Part shown: positions 61,144-63,031 of the stretch, in pieces
How positions within the stretch are numbered: the stretch's first letter is position 1
How the letters are laid out: every line of letters starts with the position of its first letter
Assembly: GCA_945877405.1 (NCBI GenBank)
Contig: CAMCSA010000007.1
Coordinates: 1-63,031, forward strand
Source of the DNA: an uncultured Erysipelotrichaceae bacterium
GTDB taxonomy: Bacteria; Bacillota_I; Bacilli_A; Erysipelotrichales; Erysipelotrichaceae
DNA length: 63,031 bases
Direction: 5' to 3'
Translations under genes and position numbers: made by a program
The notes under the pieces: generated by a model
Told to the model about the DNA's origin: nothing
The model's input: the letters and a program-made list of their open reading frames with translations, nothing else
Databases searched by the model: none

Positions 61144-62955
61144 ATGAATCGTAAACAAATCAAAGCAGACGCAAAGAAGGTTGTGAAAAAACACTATCTT
61201 CTCAGTGTTGCGATCTGTCTGATGGCGATGCTGTTTTCTTCTGTATTCATCAATCAGATGGAGAACAATTTTGTTGTCGACAGTATCAATGAAGTTATGG
61301 GGGAAGATACGGTCGGAATGAACCGTTTCTCCATTTCAGATGAGTCCTATTGGACGGTTCTGGAAGATATCCATGAAAACAACATTGATCAGGCACAGAG
61401 TGATGTCAATACTGCACTCAAAGCGTACCAGGAAGAACAGACGGATACCCTTGGCAGAAGCCAGGGAGTGATTGCCTCTTTGATCAATACCGTCTGTTCT
61501 GGAGAAATACTTGTGCTTGCCTATGATTCCATCACATCCATGATGGGTGGGGCAAATATCGGAGGATTCATCCTGATCCTGTTGGCAGTTGGATTCCAGC
61601 TTGCGCTGATCATCTTTGTAAAAAACATGATTCATCTGATCATGAATCGTATCTTTCTGGAGGAAAGCACATATGATCATGTGCCAATCCAGCATGTATT
61701 CTATTTCGATGCTGTGAACCGCTGGGTGAAATCAGCTCTTGCCTATCTGCGGTATAACATTCAACTGTCACTGTGGTATCTGACGATCGTAGGTGGTTTC
61801 ATCAAGGAATACTCTTATGCCATGGTGCCATATATCCTTGCGGAGAATCCGGATATCAGCGGTAAGGATGCAATTGCATTATCACGTAAGATGATGGATG
61901 GGCATAAGCTTGAACTGTTCAAGCTTGATCTTTCCATGCTTGGCTGGTTTGTTCTAGATTATTTTACAATCGGTATTTCCGGTATCTTCTGGTCAAATCC
62001 ATACTATACAGCAGTGCTGACGCAGTATTACCGCAACCGTCGCAGTGCATGCATCGAAGCAAAGATGGAAGGCGTTGAAATACTCAATGATACGTATCTG
62101 TATGAACTTCCACAGGATGAAGCGCTCAACAGAGCGTATCGTGATGTCCGTATGGATCAGATGTATATTGCGGATAACCAGGTTGAGCTGCATGGCGTAC
62201 AGAAATTCTTTGTGGAAAATCTGTCGATCTGGGTAGGCTCAACAAAAAACAAACGTACATGGCAGGCGATTGAATCCATCAAAGCACAGATTGCCAATGA
62301 TGAGATGGTTCTGGAAAAGAAGGCATATCCGTCCCGTCTTTCTCCATTGTATGTCCGTGCAAGAAAACACTTCAATGGACAAAGAGATTTCATGCGTGCC
62401 TATACTGTACAGAATCTTGTTCTGATGTTCTTCATCTTTGCGATCGGTGGCTGGTTATGGGAAACTGGACTCTGCCTCGTACAGTCAGGAGAATATGCAA
62501 ACCGTGGTACATTGCTTGGACCATGGCTGCCGATTTATGGTGTTGGAGCAATACTGGCATTAATTGTTCTGACAAAGCTGAGAAAACATCCGCTTGGTAC
62601 CTTCGCAGGAGCGTTTGTACTGTCTGGTGTCATTGAATATGGCACAGCTGCTGCACTTGAAACAATGTATGGGCTGAAATGGTGGGATTATTCAGGTTAT
62701 TTCCTGAATCTGAACGGCAGAATCTGTCTGGAAGGTCTGATTCTGTTTGCCTTTGGCTGTATGGCAGTGATTTATGCGATTGCACCGGAACTGGATAATC
62801 TGCTGGAAAAGGCAGATGCAAGAATTCTGAGTGTTGTTTCCATTGTCCTTGCGGTTGTGTTTGGTATGGATGCAGTGACATCGTTCAAAAATCCGAATAC
62901 AGGAAAGAATATCACTTCTCCTGTCACTGAAGTACAGACTTCACAAACTGAATGA
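61144..62955 (+). CDS. DUF975 - CmpB (putative ABC-transporter type IV) fusion membrane protein
   Basis: The 603-residue protein joins two families. Residues 1 to about 320 are a DUF975-type membrane protein (MNRKQIKADAKKVVKKHYLL, GGFIKEYSYAMVPYILAE). Residues about 420-560 are a CmpB / PF06541-type domain (GGWLWETGLC, YANRGTLLGPWLPIYG, EYGTAAALETMYGLKWWDYS, NLNGRICLEG). A soluble linker lies between. Both are usually separate proteins of unknown role in Bacillota envelopes. AAAAAGGA precedes ATG 61144. Confidence 0.82.
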   Translation: MNRKQIKADAKKVVKKHYLLSVAICLMAMLFSSVFINQMENNFVVDSINEVMGEDTVGMNRFSISDESYWTVLEDIHENNIDQAQSDVNTALKAYQEEQTDTLGRSQGVIASLINTVCSGEILVLAYDSITSMMGGANIGGFILILLAVGFQLALIIFVKNMIHLIMNRIFLEESTYDHVPIQHVFYFDAVNRWVKSALAYLRYNIQLSLWYLTIVGGFIKEYSYAMVPYILAENPDISGKDAIALSRKMMDGHKLELFKLDLSMLGWFVLDYFTIGISGIFWSNPYYTAVLTQYYRNRRSACIEAKMEGVEILNDTYLYELPQDEALNRAYRDVRMDQMYIADNQVELHGVQKFFVENLSIWVGSTKNKRTWQAIESIKAQIANDEMVLEKKAYPSRLSPLYVRARKHFNGQRDFMRAYTVQNLVLMFFIFAIGGWLWETGLCLVQSGEYANRGTLLGPWLPIYGVGAILALIVLTKLRKHPLGTFAGAFVLSGVIEYGTAAALETMYGLKWWDYSGYFLNLNGRICLEGLILFAFGCMAVIYAIAPELDNLLEKADARILSVVSIVLAVVFGMDAVTSFKNPNTGKNITSPVTEVQTSQTE

Positions 62956-62971
62956 ATGCAGTCTCCAAGGG

Positions 62972-63010
62972 AAACCGACGCTTTAAAACTATATATGGTT
63001 AGCGGTTTTT
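62972..63010 (+). terminator. Possible terminator after the last gene
   Basis: AACC-gac-GCT ... AGC-GGTT followed by TTT: a bulged stem with a long loop close to the window edge. Confidence 0.3.
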
Positions 63011-63031
63011 GCCGATCCCAATAACATATGG

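Overview
The window comes from a monoderm, low-to-mid GC bacterium of the Bacillota. The gene orders gdpP-rplI-dnaB, walJ-htrA-rlmH and secG-rnr-smpB-ssrA, HPr with a regulatory Ser46, AGGAGG ribosome binding sites, lipoboxes and catabolite-responsive elements all point there. The paired glgC/glgD, and the absence of any sporulation gene, make me favour an Erysipelotrichia-like gut commensal, but that rank is an inference. Almost everything is chromosomal core. There is no prophage, IS element, CRISPR array or rRNA operon.

Layout. 1-10.1 kb is mixed: the end of a histidine kinase, a GNAT gene beside a broken phosphatase fragment, tRNA-Pro(CGG), a CapA-like lipoprotein coupled to trmD, a LysR regulator divergent from brnQ, a truncated Fic gene ending at tRNA-Val(CAC), an XRE regulator, azlCD, a membrane protein and a HAD phosphatase. 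10.3-18.9 kb is a long, tightly overlapping operon: DUF2232 protein, gdpP, rplI, dnaB, M23 peptidase, walJ, an HtrA-like protein that has lost its catalytic triad, and rlmH. 19.1-27.7 kb holds ptsH, a phosphoglucomutase, glgB, glgP and pullulanase. 27.9-32.5 kb has an unknown gene, a membrane-anchored DUF885 protein, ung and folC. 32.6-36.4 kb is glgC-glgD-glgA behind a perfect cre. 36.6-44.2 kb is pgk-tpiA-eno (another perfect, palindromic cre), a lipoprotein, secG, rnr, smpB and ssrA. 44.2-63 kb is mixed again: a frame-disrupted unknown gene with an A7 tract, an MFS transporter, a small Rpn-like fragment, HAD, DUF4097, a GH1 glucosidase, prepilin peptidase, a divergent DUF1836/hemolysin III pair sharing an operator-like element, yhaO-yhaN, XRE, tRNA-Val(GAC), a flavodoxin-like protein, a second phosphoglucomutase and a DUF975-CmpB fusion.

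How it works together. The centre of the window is a nearly complete glycogen cycle. Phosphoglucomutase makes glucose-1-P, GlgC/GlgD make ADP-glucose, GlgA elongates and GlgB branches. GlgP and the cytoplasmic pullulanase degrade. The lower half of glycolysis lies alongside. HPr with Ser46 plus cre sites before glgC and pgk suggest that carbon-catabolite signalling controls storage and glycolysis together.

The most interesting points are the dead HtrA homologue encoded partly inside walJ, the matched GGTTTTTAAAA elements in two divergent promoters next to the DUF1836 gene, the A7-tract frame break in an unrecognised gene, and several starts that look leaderless. I did not find a convincing new defence or mobile system.
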